Positions 24,929 to 33,775 of a stretch of DNA of 64,000 nucleotides are shown in pieces. How positions within the stretch are numbered: position 1 is the first letter of the stretch; every line of letters begins with the position of its first letter. The position numbers and the translations under genes are program-made. The DNA lies in assembly GCA_036375715.1 (NCBI GenBank), contig DASVBS010000081.1:167213-231212 (forward strand). The letters run 5' to 3'. The notes under the pieces are model-generated. The model worked only from the letters and a program-made list of their open reading frames with translations, did not search any database and was not told the DNA's origin. Origin of the DNA: Longimicrobiaceae bacterium. Lineage in GTDB: Bacteria > Gemmatimonadota > Gemmatimonadetes > Longimicrobiales > Longimicrobiaceae.

Positions 24929-26296
24929 GTGGATCAGACCTCATCTCCAGGCGTCGCGCAGAGGTTGCGCGCAGACGCTCTTCAGATCCTGCGCGCCGGA
25001 ATCGCTGCCGCTGATCCGGCTGCGGCGGTGCGACACTCCCTGCAGCTCGACGACGCGGGAGTCAGAGTCGGCGGCGAGACGGTATCGCTTGCTGCCCAGG
25101 GCCGCCTGATCCTTCTGGGCGCCGGCAAGGCGGCGGCGGAAATGACGACAGCCGCCCTCCAGCTTCTGGGCGACCGGGTCTCCGCCGGCTCGATCATCGT
25201 GCCGCGCGGAGCCGGCGGGGTGGCCGCGAAGCTTCCCCCGTCTATCTCCGTGTGGGAGGGGGACCATCCCCTGCCCGGCGTGGGCGGAATGGCAGGGGCC
25301 GCCGAGGCGCTCGCTCTCGCCCGGGCGGCCGGACCGGACGATGTCGTCCTCTACCTGCTCTCTGGTGGCGCTTCCTCGCTCTCTGCCGCCCCCGCACCCG
25401 GCCTGACCCTCGACGACCTGCGCGGCGCAACGGCGGCGCTGCTGCGATCCGGCGCACCCATCGGGGCCGTCAATGCCGTCCGAAAGCACCTCTCCACCGT
25501 GGCCGGCGGGCAACTGGCCCTGGCTGCCGCACCCGCGCGCGTGCTCGCGCTGGCGGTTCGCGACGTGGTGGCGGTCGGCCACGACGCAATCGGTTCCGGT
25601 CCCACCCTGCCCGACCCGACGACGTTCGGCGATGCGCTCGACGTTGTGCGGCAGTTCGACGTGGACCTGCCAGAACGCGTTATTGAGCACCTTCGTGCCG
25701 GCGTCCAGGGACTTGTCGCCGAGACGCCCAAGCCGGGCGAGCTGTCGAACGAGGCGGGATTTCACGTGATCCTCTCAGTAGAGCACGCCCTTGCCGGAGC
25801 GGGAAAGGAGGCACGCCGACTGGGCTACGAGGTGATCACCGGGCCCGCCGACGTGCAAGGGGAGGCAAGGGAAGTGGCCGCCCGACTCGTTTCCGAGGCG
25901 GTGACCTTGCAGGCGCGAACTACTCAGCCGGCAGCGTTGCTGTGGGGAGGTGAGACGACGGTCACGGTAACCGGCGGGGGCCGCGGCGGACGGAACCAGG
26001 AGCTGGCGCTGGCCGCTGCGCTTGCACTCGAGGACAGGCCGGGCATCGTGATCGCCAGCCTGGGCACCGACGGACGGGACGGCCCGACCGACGCGGCCGG
26101 AGGGATGGCGGACGAGGGAACGATTGCCCGGGGGCGGGCGAAGGGACTCGACGCCGCCAGCTTCCTGGCGGAGAACGACTCGTATCCGTACCTGAAGGCC
26201 ACCGGGGACCTGATCGTCACCGGCCAGAGCGGCACGAACGTGAACGATCTGATGATCGCGCTGGTCAGTCCCGGATCCGGGGGAGGGTCAGCGTGA
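24929..26296 (+). CDS. Glycerate 2-kinase (MOFRL family)
   Basis: 455-residue glycerate kinase of the GckA/TtuD (MOFRL) family, phosphorylating D-glycerate to 2-phosphoglycerate. Diagnostic segments are ILLGAGKAAAEM, WEGDHPLPG, YLLSGGASSL, RKHLSTVAGGQLA, SVVGDD-like region DVVAVGHDAIGSGPT, and the C-terminal MOFRL block GGRNQELALAAAL with SLGTDGRDGPTDAAGG. The start is uncertain: GTG at 24929 avoids overlap with the upstream gene but lacks a good Shine-Dalgarno; ATG at 24854 would overlap it by 59 nt. The 3' end overlaps the convergent histidine kinase gene by 32 bp. Confidence 0.9.
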   Translation: MDQTSSPGVAQRLRADALQILRAGIAAADPAAAVRHSLQLDDAGVRVGGETVSLAAQGRLILLGAGKAAAEMTTAALQLLGDRVSAGSIIVPRGAGGVAAKLPPSISVWEGDHPLPGVGGMAGAAEALALARAAGPDDVVLYLLSGGASSLSAAPAPGLTLDDLRGATAALLRSGAPIGAVNAVRKHLSTVAGGQLALAAAPARVLALAVRDVVAVGHDAIGSGPTLPDPTTFGDALDVVRQFDVDLPERVIEHLRAGVQGLVAETPKPGELSNEAGFHVILSVEHALAGAGKEARRLGYEVITGPADVQGEAREVAARLVSEAVTLQARTTQPAALLWGGETTVTVTGGGRGGRNQELALAAALALEDRPGIVIASLGTDGRDGPTDAAGGMADEGTIARGRAKGLDAASFLAENDSYPYLKATGDLIVTGQSGTNVNDLMIALVSPGSGGGSA

Positions 26297-27830
26297 AGGT
26301 CGACCCCTTGCCGAGCTCGCTGGCAGCGGTGAGGTCTCCGCCCATGCCCCGCGCGAGCTCCCGGCTGATCGCCAATCCCAATCCCGCTCCCCCCGCGCCA
26401 TCCGAGCTCAGGTTCGGATTCACCTGAACGAAGGGATCAAAGATCGCTTCGATCTTCTCTTCGGGGATCCCCCTCCCGGTGTCGCTCACCCGCACGATCA
26501 AGGAATCCTCCGTACCGTCGCACTCGACCTCTATTCTGTCGCCGGGGGAAGAGAACTTCAGCGCGTTGGAGATGAGGTTGATCAGTATCTGCTGCAGGCG
26601 CTCACGATCGGCCCGCGCCCGCAGACCGGTGTCGGGGCGGCAGTCGGCGATCACCTCTCGATCCACTGCCTGCGGCATCAGCATGCTGAGGACCTCTTCC
26701 GCCACCGCCGGCACATCCACCTCGGCCAGCTTGTACTCGACCCGACCCGCCTCGACCTTCGCGTAATTCAGCAGGTCGTTGATGAGGCCGAGCAGGTGGC
26801 GCTGGGCGACCTGGACGCGTTGCAGGGCTTGATGCTGCTCTTCGGTGACCGGGCCGTGAATGCCCATGTCGAGGAGCTCCGCGTAGCCGCCAATTGCGTT
26901 CAGCGGGGTGCGGAGCTCGTGGCTCATCGTGGCGAGGAACTGGCTCTTGGCCTGGTTGGCCTCCTCCGCGAGCTGCCGCGCGACGTCTGCTTCCACGCTG
27001 ACGCGGATCAGCTCCTGATTGGTCCGTTGGAGTGAGGCGTTGCTTGCCTCCAGCTGCGCGGCAGTCTCCTCGAGCTGCTTCTTCTGCTGCCGGAGGATCT
27101 CGGCCTGCTCTCCGAATCGCCGGTTCTGCTGCTGTAGGATGCGCGCCTGAGCCGCCTGGGTCTCCGCGGCGGCGCTGATCTGGCGGCTGATCAGGTAGGA
27201 GACGGCCGCTGCCAGCAGGGATCCGAGCACCAGAACCAGGATGGCGCGGCGTTGCTCGCTCGCGCCTGCCGCGGTGCGCTCGGCGAGGAGCTCCGCCTCC
27301 CCCCGCTGGATTTCCTCCACGATCGCGCGCACGCGGGTCATCAGCCCCTGGCCGCGGTCGGTGCGGACCTCTTCCACCGCCGCTTCCACCCCCAGGCTGT
27401 CCCGGATGTGCAGCGTGGAGGCGAGCTCCTCGAGCTTGGCCTCCGACCACCGTTCCAGCTCATCGAGCCGCCGTTGCTGGTCCGGCTGGTCGGCGGTCAG
27501 AACGCGCAGATGGCGAAGGTGCCGACGCACCTCCCCGGTGGCATCCAGTGATGGCTGAAGGTAGGCGGTATCGCCGGTGATCAGGTACCCGCGCTGACGG
27601 CTCTCCGCCGACACGAGGGCAACCAGCAGCCGGTCGACCTCGGTCATCACCTGGTTGCTGTGATTGACCGCCTGCGTCGTCGCCTCGCTGCGGGCGCGAA
27701 GGACCAGGAAGAGGACCGCGAGGATCAGCACCACCAGCGCCGGCACATAGGCGAGCCAGTGCGGTGGCAGGCGAACGCCTCGTGCGCTCGCGGCTGGAGG
27801 CAAATCTCCCGCGTCGAATGTCGAGGTCAA
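26265..27830 (-). CDS. Sensor histidine kinase with CHASE3 domain
   Basis: 521-residue membrane sensor kinase. Helix TM1 lies about residues 27-45, a periplasmic CHASE3 domain about 50-190 ([12 protein letters not shown] is its hallmark), and TM2 about 197-215. A long coiled coil rich in Gln/Glu follows, then the HisKA domain ([16 protein letters not shown]) and HATPase_c with N box [15 protein letters not shown]1 box DTGRGIPEE and G2 box GAGLGLAIS. The initiator appears to be TTG. No response regulator gene is adjacent, so it is an orphan. It probably autophosphorylates on the H-box histidine in response to an unknown periplasmic signal. Confidence 0.9.
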   Translation of the reverse strand: MTSTFDAGDLPPAASARGVRLPPHWLAYVPALVVLILAVLFLVLRARSEATTQAVNHSNQVMTEVDRLLVALVSAESRQRGYLITGDTAYLQPSLDATGEVRRHLRHLRVLTADQPDQQRRLDELERWSEAKLEELASTLHIRDSLGVEAAVEEVRTDRGQGLMTRVRAIVEEIQRGEAELLAERTAAGASEQRRAILVLVLGSLLAAAVSYLISRQISAAAETQAAQARILQQQNRRFGEQAEILRQQKKQLEETAAQLEASNASLQRTNQELIRVSVEADVARQLAEEANQAKSQFLATMSHELRTPLNAIGGYAELLDMGIHGPVTEEQHQALQRVQVAQRHLLGLINDLLNYAKVEAGRVEYKLAEVDVPAVAEEVLSMLMPQAVDREVIADCRPDTGLRARADRERLQQILINLISNALKFSSPGDRIEVECDGTEDSLIVRVSDTGRGIPEEKIEAIFDPFVQVNPNLSSDGAGGAGLGLAISRELARGMGGDLTAASELGKGSTFTLTLPRIRD

Positions 27831-27972
27831 GTCTCAGAACGCCGCGATGGTCCGCAATTGCTCACCAGCAGGGGGAATACTTCGCCGGTTCTCACCGCAG
27901 GCGACGGTGCACGTACCATTCCCCGCAGGGCAGGTGTCGCCCCGAAATTTCCTGCGCACGGTCAGCGGCGAT

Positions 27973-28806
27973 TCAACCGGGCGAGGTTGCACTCGGAAGG
28001 CCATCGGTGAGCAACTCGACCAGAGCATCCGGGTTGTCAACGTGGATCCAGTGTCCTCCCACCAGCTCATGAATGTGGGTGCGGCTGTGCGCAGCCTCGG
28101 CGGCCCGAATCCGCGCCACGTCTTCCGGGCCGAGCGCGCTCGATTCCGTGGCCCGAAGAACGTGTACCTCCACGTCGTCAGGCGGTGCCTCCACCACCTC
28201 CCAAACGTCGGTGCGGAAGTAATCGCGGAGCATCTCCTCCACCCCGTCCCAGTCAAGCCGCCAGCGGAGCTCGCCGTCGGCCCGCTCCAGATTCATCCCC
28301 AGCCAGCTCGCGAGCTCCGGAGGGTGTCCGTGCCGCCCGAGACCCTCGATCAGGGCCTCGCGTGAGGGGAAGCGATCGGGCAGCGAGCGCACCGCCTGCA
28401 GCACCTGCCAGGCGCTTCCCGAGGGCTCGCTCGCGTTCAGCGTCGAGTCCACCGCCCAGACCTGCCGCAGCCCCTCGCCGTGCCCACGAGCGTACTCCAG
28501 CGCGACCTTTCCGCCGAAGGAGTGGCCGAGGACGGCGGTCGCGGCGAGTCCCTCCACCGCCACCAGCTCAGCTATGTCCGCCGCGGCGGCGGCCACCGTG
28601 TGCGGAGGAGAGAATCCGGCGGTCGATTCCCCGTGCAGGCGCAGGTCTACCAGCAGGACCCCCCAATCAGGACGCTTCTGGACCAGTCGACGCGCGATCG
28701 TCCCCCAGTTCCGCCCGCTTCCGTAGATGCCGTGGAGCGCGAGCAGCCAGCTCGCCGCCCCACCCTGCGGCGGCGTAACCGCCGTATAGTTCAGTAGAGA
28801 TGCCAT
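27973..28806 (-). CDS. Alpha/beta hydrolase
   Basis: 277-residue alpha/beta-fold hydrolase. The oxyanion region is LLALHGIYGSGRNW; the nucleophile elbow is GHSFGG; the catalytic His is in GGHWIHVDNPD near the C-terminus. LVDLRLHGES and the general layout match the YbfF/ABHD11-type esterase group. An ATG at 28806 is preferred over an adjacent TTG. No signal peptide is seen, so it is cytoplasmic. The substrate is unknown. Confidence 0.88.
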   Translation of the reverse strand: MASLLNYTAVTPPQGGAASWLLALHGIYGSGRNWGTIARRLVQKRPDWGVLLVDLRLHGESTAGFSPPHTVAAAAADIAELVAVEGLAATAVLGHSFGGKVALEYARGHGEGLRQVWAVDSTLNASEPSGSAWQVLQAVRSLPDRFPSREALIEGLGRHGHPPELASWLGMNLERADGELRWRLDWDGVEEMLRDYFRTDVWEVVEAPPDDVEVHVLRATESSALGPEDVARIRAAEAAHSRTHIHELVGGHWIHVDNPDALVELLTDGLPSATSPG

Positions 28807-28921
28807 CAATCGTCATTCAGATAATCCCGCCCTGAGCACGGTCCGCCCATCCGGCGACCCGCCGTCTCCGCGCCAGTTGCGCCGATCAGGGGGATGGGAA
28901 GAGATCACCAGTGATCTGCCG

Positions 28922-30487
28922 TCACGCGTTCAGCGTGTATCCCTTCGCGAGCGCCCGGTAGTCCTCCACCTGCGCCCGCTCCCAGGTCTCGTCGCGCCCC
29001 AGCTCGCGGGCGAGCAACCGCGCCACGGCGGGCGCCGCCTCCATGCTGGCGCGAGCATCCAACAACAACAACCGGCTCCGGCGGGCGAGAAAATCCTCGA
29101 CCGTTCTCGCCATCTCGTGGCGCGCAGCCCAGACGACCTCTCCGGCGGTCACCTCGTGTTGCGGGTGCAGCTTCTCCGCGAGCGCCGGCTCCTCTCGCAG
29201 CAGCGCCTGGATTGCCGGCGCATCCGAGCCATACTCGCGTAGCGGCCCGAACTGCTCGGCGTTGCGGTGATATCCGTGAATGTGCAGATCGCTGGTGACG
29301 CATTCGCGCTCTTCCAAGCCGGCGACCAGAGCCGCCTGGTCGACCGTATCCTCGGCCATCTTCCGATAGGTCGTCCACTTCCCGCCGGCGATCGTCACCA
29401 GCCCGGTGGCCGAGATGTGCAGTGTATGATCCCTCGCGAGGGCGGCGGTGCCGTTCGCCGCACCGCCGTCGTTCACCAGCGGACGCAGCCCCGCGAAGGT
29501 ACTGAGGACGTCCTCGGGACCCGGATCGCGAGTCAGGTATCGCCCGGCGTGCTCCAGAAGGAATTCGAGCTCCGCTGCCATGGGCCGAGGCTCGAGGGGG
29601 GTGTCGGACACCGGTGTGTCGGTGGTGCCAACGACCACCCTGCCCAACCACGGGATGGCGAAGAGTACCCGGCCATCGTCGGTTTTCGGCACCATGATCG
29701 CCGAGTCTCCCGGGAGGTACTCACGATCGAGCACGATGTGCACGCCCTGGCTCGGGGCGATCATCGGTGGCGCCTGTGGATCATCCATGCGACGCAGCGC
29801 GTCCGCGAATACGCCGGTGGCGTTGACCACTACGCGGCCCCGGACCTCGTACTCCTCGCCGCTCTCCACATCGCGCGCTCGAACCCCGACCACCTCGCCG
29901 GCGTGCTTGAGCAGGTCGACCACCTGCATGTAGTTCAGCACCACGGCGCCCTGCTCGGCCGCGGTGCGGGCCATGGCTATGGCGAGGCGGGCGTCATCGA
30001 ACTGGCCGTCGTAGTAGATGACTCCGCCGATGAGCCCGTTGGGCTCGATGGTGGGGAGGAGCTCGAGCGTGCGCTCCTTGGAAATCACGCGCGAGCGTCC
30101 GAAGCCCTGCCGTCCTGCGAGCAGGTCGTACATCTTGAGACCGATGCCGTAGAACGGTCCTTCCCACCAGTCGTAGGTAGGAACGACGAAGGGGAGGTTG
30201 CGGACGAGATGAGGCGCGTTGGCGAGGAGCAGCCCTCGCTCCTTCAGCGCCTCGAGGACGAGGGAGACGTTCCCCTGCCGCAGGTAGCGAACACCACCGT
30301 GCACGAGCTTCGTGCTCCGGCTGGAAGTCGCTTTGGCGAAATCGCTCTGCTCGAGCAGCAGGGTCCGGTAGCCGCGGGAAGCGGCATCGATCGCGACGCC
30401 GAGCCCGGTTGCGCCCCCTCCAACGATGATGAAATCCCAATCTTCAGGGGAGGCACGAAGCGCCCCCAGCATTACATCACGGTGCAT
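28922..30487 (-). CDS. glpD: Glycerol-3-phosphate dehydrogenase (FAD-dependent)
   Basis: 521-residue FAD enzyme oxidising sn-glycerol-3-phosphate to dihydroxyacetone phosphate at the membrane and passing electrons to quinones. The FAD motif is FIIVGGGATGLGVAIDAASRG, followed by SSRSTKLVHGGVRYL, which is characteristic of GlpD. A C-terminal DAO_C domain includes the VAGLEEREC...HGYHRNAEQFGPL region. I chose the ATG at 30487 because homologous sequence begins there; the open frame extends further upstream into another gene. It is 50 bp downstream of a BlaI-type repressor gene on the same strand, which is unusual: glpD is more often beside glpK/glpF or under GlpR. Confidence 0.92.
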   Translation of the reverse strand: MHRDVMLGALRASPEDWDFIIVGGGATGLGVAIDAASRGYRTLLLEQSDFAKATSSRSTKLVHGGVRYLRQGNVSLVLEALKERGLLLANAPHLVRNLPFVVPTYDWWEGPFYGIGLKMYDLLAGRQGFGRSRVISKERTLELLPTIEPNGLIGGVIYYDGQFDDARLAIAMARTAAEQGAVVLNYMQVVDLLKHAGEVVGVRARDVESGEEYEVRGRVVVNATGVFADALRRMDDPQAPPMIAPSQGVHIVLDREYLPGDSAIMVPKTDDGRVLFAIPWLGRVVVGTTDTPVSDTPLEPRPMAAELEFLLEHAGRYLTRDPGPEDVLSTFAGLRPLVNDGGAANGTAALARDHTLHISATGLVTIAGGKWTTYRKMAEDTVDQAALVAGLEERECVTSDLHIHGYHRNAEQFGPLREYGSDAPAIQALLREEPALAEKLHPQHEVTAGEVVWAARHEMARTVEDFLARRSRLLLLDARASMEAAPAVARLLARELGRDETWERAQVEDYRALAKGYTLNA

Positions 30488-30537
30488 GCGGTCTCTCGCT
30501 AGCGGTGCGGCGGAGCAGCCAGAGGCGTCGCGGGGCG

Positions 30538-30912
30538 CTACTTCTCGGCCTCCTTCAGGCGCTCGTCGAGCAACTCGCGCATGCGCCGGAGGTCCGCCCG
30601 GGTGAGTTGCCGGTCCGATACCAACTGCGTCAGGAGCAGCTCGGGCGATCCGCGAAAGACCTTGCGAGTGAGGCGCCGTAGCGCACTCTCGCCAGCCTCC
30701 GACCGCTGGACCCGCGCAAAGTACCGGTGCGCTCTCCCCTCCTCCTGGTGCCCCACGTGCCCCTTCTCCTCCAGCACACGCAGGACGGTCAGAACGGTCG
30801 TGTAGGCCAGCCTGTCCGGCAGCGCGGCGCGCACCTCGGCCACCGTCGAGGGGCCGCGCTCCCACAACACCGCCATGATGTCCAGCTCGCGTTCCGTAAA
30901 GATGATGTCCAT
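30538..30912 (-). CDS. BlaI/MecI/CopY-family transcriptional repressor
   Basis: 124-residue winged-helix repressor of the BlaI/MecI/CopY (penicillinase repressor) family. The N-terminal DNA-binding domain is FTERELDIMAVLWERGPSTV...YTTVLTVLRVLEEKGHV, and the C-terminal dimerisation helices follow. The ATG at 30912 starts the conserved domain; the longer open frame upstream is not family-like. No BlaR1/M56 sensor peptidase gene is adjacent, although these usually pair. An inverted repeat typical of family operators lies just upstream (30949-30961), so autoregulation is likely. It may co-regulate glpD downstream. Confidence 0.9.
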   Translation of the reverse strand: MDIIFTERELDIMAVLWERGPSTVAEVRAALPDRLAYTTVLTVLRVLEEKGHVGHQEEGRAHRYFARVQRSEAGESALRRLTRKVFRGSPELLLTQLVSDRQLTRADLRRMRELLDERLKEAEK

Positions 30913-30918
30913 GCAGAG

Positions 30919-30961
30919 ATGATACCCTCCAGCGGCTACGTCGACAACTACTAATTTAGTA
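30919..30961 (-). promoter_or_regulatory. Candidate promoter plus BlaI-type operator, possible leaderless start
   Basis: On the minus strand TTGTCG (30947-30942) and TATCAT (30924-30919) are separated by 17 bp. The -10 lies only 6 bp before the ATG of the BlaI-type gene, placing the expected transcript start at or next to the A of the ATG. This would give a leaderless mRNA. The dyad TACTAA-T-TTAGTA (30949-30961) abuts the -35. It resembles the TACNNNNGTA-like operators bound by this repressor family. Inferred from motif match only. Confidence 0.5.
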
Positions 30962-30995
30962 AGCCGACCTACAGCCTTGCACCGAGGGCTGGCTT

Positions 30996-31814
30996 CTACA
31001 CGCCGCTGAACGCGCTGAACCCGCCGTCTACCGGGATGATGGCCCCGGTGACGAACGAGGCGGCGTCGCTGCAGAGCCATTGGATCGCACCGTTCAGCTC
31101 CTCGGGATCTCCGAACCGTCCCATGGGAGTCTTCGCGATCACCGCCTGCGCCCGCTCCGTGTAGCTGCCGTCCGGATTCACCAGCACAGCCCGGTTCTGC
31201 TTGGAGATGAAGAACCCGGGCGCGACCGCGTTCACCCGGATCTCCGGGCCGCACTGCCGCGCCACGTCCGCGGCCAGCCAGCGGGTGAAGTTGTCGATCG
31301 CAGCTTTGGCGACCGAGTAGCCCATCACGCCACTCAGCGCCTGCGTCGCGGCCATCGACGAGATGTTCACGATCGACCCCTTCCCCTGCTCCGCCATCAC
31401 CTCGCCGAAGACCAGGGAGGGGATGATGGTCCCGTGGAGGTTGAGTCGCACCACCTCGTCGAGCGCATCGAGAGGCAGACCGAAAACCGGTACGTTGTCG
31501 GTCCGGGCCCGAGCGATGTTGCCTCCGGCGGCGTTGATGAGGATATCGATCCGATCCCACCGTTCGAGCAGCTCATCGCGCGCCGCGCGGAGCTGCGCCT
31601 CGTCCAGCACGTCGGCGGAAATGCCTACCGCATCGATGCCGCTCTCGCGAAGCTCCGCAGCCGCCGTTTGGGCCAGGTCCCGCTGCCGGCCCAGGATCGC
31701 GATGCGCGCTCCGGCCCGGCCAAGGCCGCGTGCAATGCTCCCTCCCAGCACTCCGTAGCCCCCCGTGACGATGGCCACGCGGTCGGTGAGATCGAAGTTC
31801 GCCCCGCCGCTCAC
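30996..31814 (-). CDS. SDR family oxidoreductase
   Basis: 272-residue classical short-chain dehydrogenase. The cofactor motif is TGGYGVLGGSIA, NAAGG follows, and the catalytic Ser-Tyr-Lys set is visible in NISSMAATQALSGVMGYSVAKAA. The C-terminus IPVDGGFSAFSGV closes the Rossmann domain. The sequence layout is like D-mannonate or sugar-acid oxidoreductases of the SDR type, but I cannot fix the substrate. It starts with GTG, overlapping the stop of the GntR regulator gene by 4 nt. This suggests local control by that regulator. Confidence 0.88.
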   Translation of the reverse strand: MSGGANFDLTDRVAIVTGGYGVLGGSIARGLGRAGARIAILGRQRDLAQTAAAELRESGIDAVGISADVLDEAQLRAARDELLERWDRIDILINAAGGNIARARTDNVPVFGLPLDALDEVVRLNLHGTIIPSLVFGEVMAEQGKGSIVNISSMAATQALSGVMGYSVAKAAIDNFTRWLAADVARQCGPEIRVNAVAPGFFISKQNRAVLVNPDGSYTERAQAVIAKTPMGRFGDPEELNGAIQWLCSDAASFVTGAIIPVDGGFSAFSGV

Positions 31815-32551
31815 GCACCCACCTCAGCGCTCGACGCACCGCCTTCCGCCCCCGGCGTCCATCGCGCCAGCACATCCCGAACGCCTTGCAGGTGGGCCCG
31901 CATCCTGTCCACCGCCAGCGCCTCGTCGCGGGCCTCGATGGCTTCCAGGATGCCGACGTGCTCGGCGTAGTCCTGCTGCCAGAAGCCATAGATGTCCAGA
32001 ATCGCCCGCTGCTCGTCCTGAAAGAGATCGGAAAGCACCGTCAGGATCTGCCTCAGCACGGTGTTTCCTGAGGCAATAGCGATCTGCTGATGAAAGCTGA
32101 GGTTGGTGGGCGTTAGGACCTCGGGGTTCGAGAGGTTCGCATGGGCCTGCGCCAGCAGGCGTCGCATCTCTTCGAGATGCTCCTCTTGAGCGTGACGGGC
32201 TGCCAGGGCCACCGTCTTCAGCTCGACCGGGATCCGTGCGTCCACGAGGTCGATCAGCAGCTTCTTGGACACTTTGCCCGTGTAGATCGGATTCGTCACG
32301 ACGAGAGCATCCTGATTCTTCCCCACGTAGACCCCGGAGCCGTGCCGGATGTCGACTGTCCCGACCGTCTGGAGCTTCTTCAACGCCTCGCGCAGGGTGG
32401 CATGTCCGACGCCGAACCGGCGGGCCATCTCGTTGATGGGGGGAAGGCGATCCCCTTCGCCATACCCTCCCTCGACAATCAGCAGCTTGATGCGCTGAGC
32501 GAGGCCATCGGAGAGACTCTGCCGGGGAAGGGGTTCGTAGGCATTCAGCAT
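31811..32551 (-). CDS. GntR/FadR-family transcriptional regulator
   Basis: 246-residue regulator. The N-terminal GntR winged helix includes RIKLLIVEGGYGEGDRLPP, NEMARRFGVGHATLREALKK and VDIRHGSGVYV. A C-terminal FCD domain follows (LIDLVDARIPVELKTVALAA, NLSFHQQIAIASGN). FCD domains usually bind small organic acids with a metal. It is encoded immediately before and overlapping the SDR gene, so a sugar-acid or related ligand is plausible. The start lacks a good Shine-Dalgarno. Confidence 0.9.
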   Translation of the reverse strand: MLNAYEPLPRQSLSDGLAQRIKLLIVEGGYGEGDRLPPINEMARRFGVGHATLREALKKLQTVGTVDIRHGSGVYVGKNQDALVVTNPIYTGKVSKKLLIDLVDARIPVELKTVALAARHAQEEHLEEMRRLLAQAHANLSNPEVLTPTNLSFHQQIAIASGNTVLRQILTVLSDLFQDEQRAILDIYGFWQQDYAEHVGILEAIEARDEALAVDRMRAHLQGVRDVLARWTPGAEGGASSAEVGA

Positions 32552-32621
32552 GCTGGAGGCTTGGCTCAGAAGGAAGGGACGGTCATGAAATGCCGGGTGG
32601 GGATGGGTTTACGGTAGCTTT

Positions 32622-32655
32622 GCCCGCACTGCGCGTCAACGCAGGCAGTGCGGGC
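32622..32655 (-). terminator. Hairpin between the DUF1080 and GntR genes
   Basis: An 11-bp perfect stem (GCCCGCACTGC, 32622-32632, complement 32645-32655) with a 12-nt loop follows the DUF1080 gene end by about 37 bp. It probably separates that transcript from the GntR-SDR unit downstream. The U-rich tract is weak on the minus strand. Confidence 0.6.
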
Positions 32656-32692
32656 GGTTTTCGCTCGAAAGGGCTGCCGCCTGAACGGTGCG

Positions 32693-33343
32693 TCAGTCCG
32701 GCAGCGGACGGATCATGATGTTCCGGTAGTGCACCCGGCTGTTCGGATCGTGGGCCTGAATCGCGACCGTGCCGCTGGAGAGGACCCGTCCCGACATGTC
32801 GTCGCGCTCGACGTTCTCCGGCTCGGTGTAGTCGACCACTTCCTCTCCGTTGACCAGCACGCGTACGCGCTTCCCCTGCACGATCACGTGCTGGGTGAAC
32901 CACTCTCCGTCACGCGCCGGCGAGACGTTCATCACGTCCTCGACCGCGTAGAGGCTTCCGGTTCGACGCGGATCGGAGTGGCTGTTGTTGACCTGGACCT
33001 CGTAACCTTTGGATGGCCAGCCTGACTCCTGGAACTCGGTGTGGAAATACATCCCCGAGTTAGCCTGTGGGTAGGTGAGGATGTCCGCCTTCCACTCGAA
33101 GTTGCGGAAATTGTGGTTCTCGACCGGGCCCACGTAGAAGAGGTGCGCGCGAGGCCCCTGCACCACGAGCACTCCGTCCTCCACACGGAAGCTGGACGGG
33201 TTCTCACTGGCCCGCCACCCATCCAGGGTCTTTCCGTCGAAGATCGAGATCCATCCCTCGTCCTCCTCCTGGGCCTGGGCTTGAACACTTGCGCATCCCA
33301 GCGCAAGCAGCACGGCGGCTCCCACGGCAGGTAGATGTCGCAT
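32693..33343 (-). CDS. DUF1080 (3-keto-disaccharide hydrolase) domain protein, exported
   Basis: 216-residue protein with a hydrophobic signal (MRHLPAVGAAVLLALGCASV). The motif LALGC could be a lipobox, but a signal peptidase I site near AQAQ is also possible. The DUF1080 domain follows: GWISIFDGKTLDGWRAS, MYFHTEFQ, GYEVQVNNSH and the terminal GTVAIQAHDPNSRVHYRNI, the LamG-like fold now called 3-keto-disaccharide hydrolase. I preferred ATG 33343 because GAGGA lies eight bases upstream; ATG 33349 is also possible. It is probably periplasmic or lipoprotein-anchored. Confidence 0.88.
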   Translation of the reverse strand: MRHLPAVGAAVLLALGCASVQAQAQEEDEGWISIFDGKTLDGWRASENPSSFRVEDGVLVVQGPRAHLFYVGPVENHNFRNFEWKADILTYPQANSGMYFHTEFQESGWPSKGYEVQVNNSHSDPRRTGSLYAVEDVMNVSPARDGEWFTQHVIVQGKRVRVLVNGEEVVDYTEPENVERDDMSGRVLSSGTVAIQAHDPNSRVHYRNIMIRPLPD

Positions 33344-33373
33344 CTGCATCTTCCTCGTTCCCCGGGTGAAAGG

Positions 33374-33733
33374 TTACTCCTCGGGCTCGAGCGGGCGGAG
33401 AACGCCATTGAGCGCATCGGTACGCTGCCGCACCTCCGCCAGCTTGGTCTTGACGTTCCCCACCGTTGCCTCCACGTCCACCAGAAGGTCCCGTGACACG
33501 TACGCGGACAGGTCGATCACCTCTGCCTCCACGTCACCGACGTAGGCTTCCAGTTCGCTGACCGCGGCGGCGAGGCCTTCTGCCTGCTGCTCCGAATCGG
33601 CGACCTGGGTCTCCAGCTCCACCAGCCGCTCCTGCATGAACATCATCTGCTCTTCGAGCTGCTGGCGGGCGTTGTCCTGGCAGCCGAGCACCGCCAGCGC
33701 CAGCAGCAGAGCCAGCGCACCGATTCGCTTCAT
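33374..33733 (-). CDS. Small coiled-coil lipoprotein
   Basis: 119-residue protein with a short signal and probable lipobox (ALAVLGC), followed by an acidic, heptad-rich helix over residues about 22-112 (EEQMMFMQERLVELETQV and similar). It resembles Lpp-like or SlyX-like coiled-coil lipoproteins by shape only; I do not recognise a family. GAGG lies five bases before the ATG. Between an O-methyltransferase gene and a DUF1080 gene on the same strand, with gaps of about 40 bp and 30 bp. Confidence 0.78.
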   Translation of the reverse strand: MKRIGALALLLALAVLGCQDNARQQLEEQMMFMQERLVELETQVADSEQQAEGLAAAVSELEAYVGDVEAEVIDLSAYVSRDLLVDVEATVGNVKTKLAEVRQRTDALNGVLRPLEPEE

Positions 33734-33775
33734 CGAGACCTCGTCGAGTGGAAACGTACCGTGGAAGCGACGATA

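Noticed and set aside
30488..30865. Upstream extension of the glpD open frame
   Set aside because: It overlaps the BlaI-type gene in another frame and has no GlpD homology; ATG at 30487 begins the conserved sequence.
30913..31560. Upstream extension of the BlaI-type gene frame
   Set aside because: It runs antiparallel-free across the SDR gene on the same strand in another frame and lacks HTH-family sequence; the conserved domain starts at 30912.
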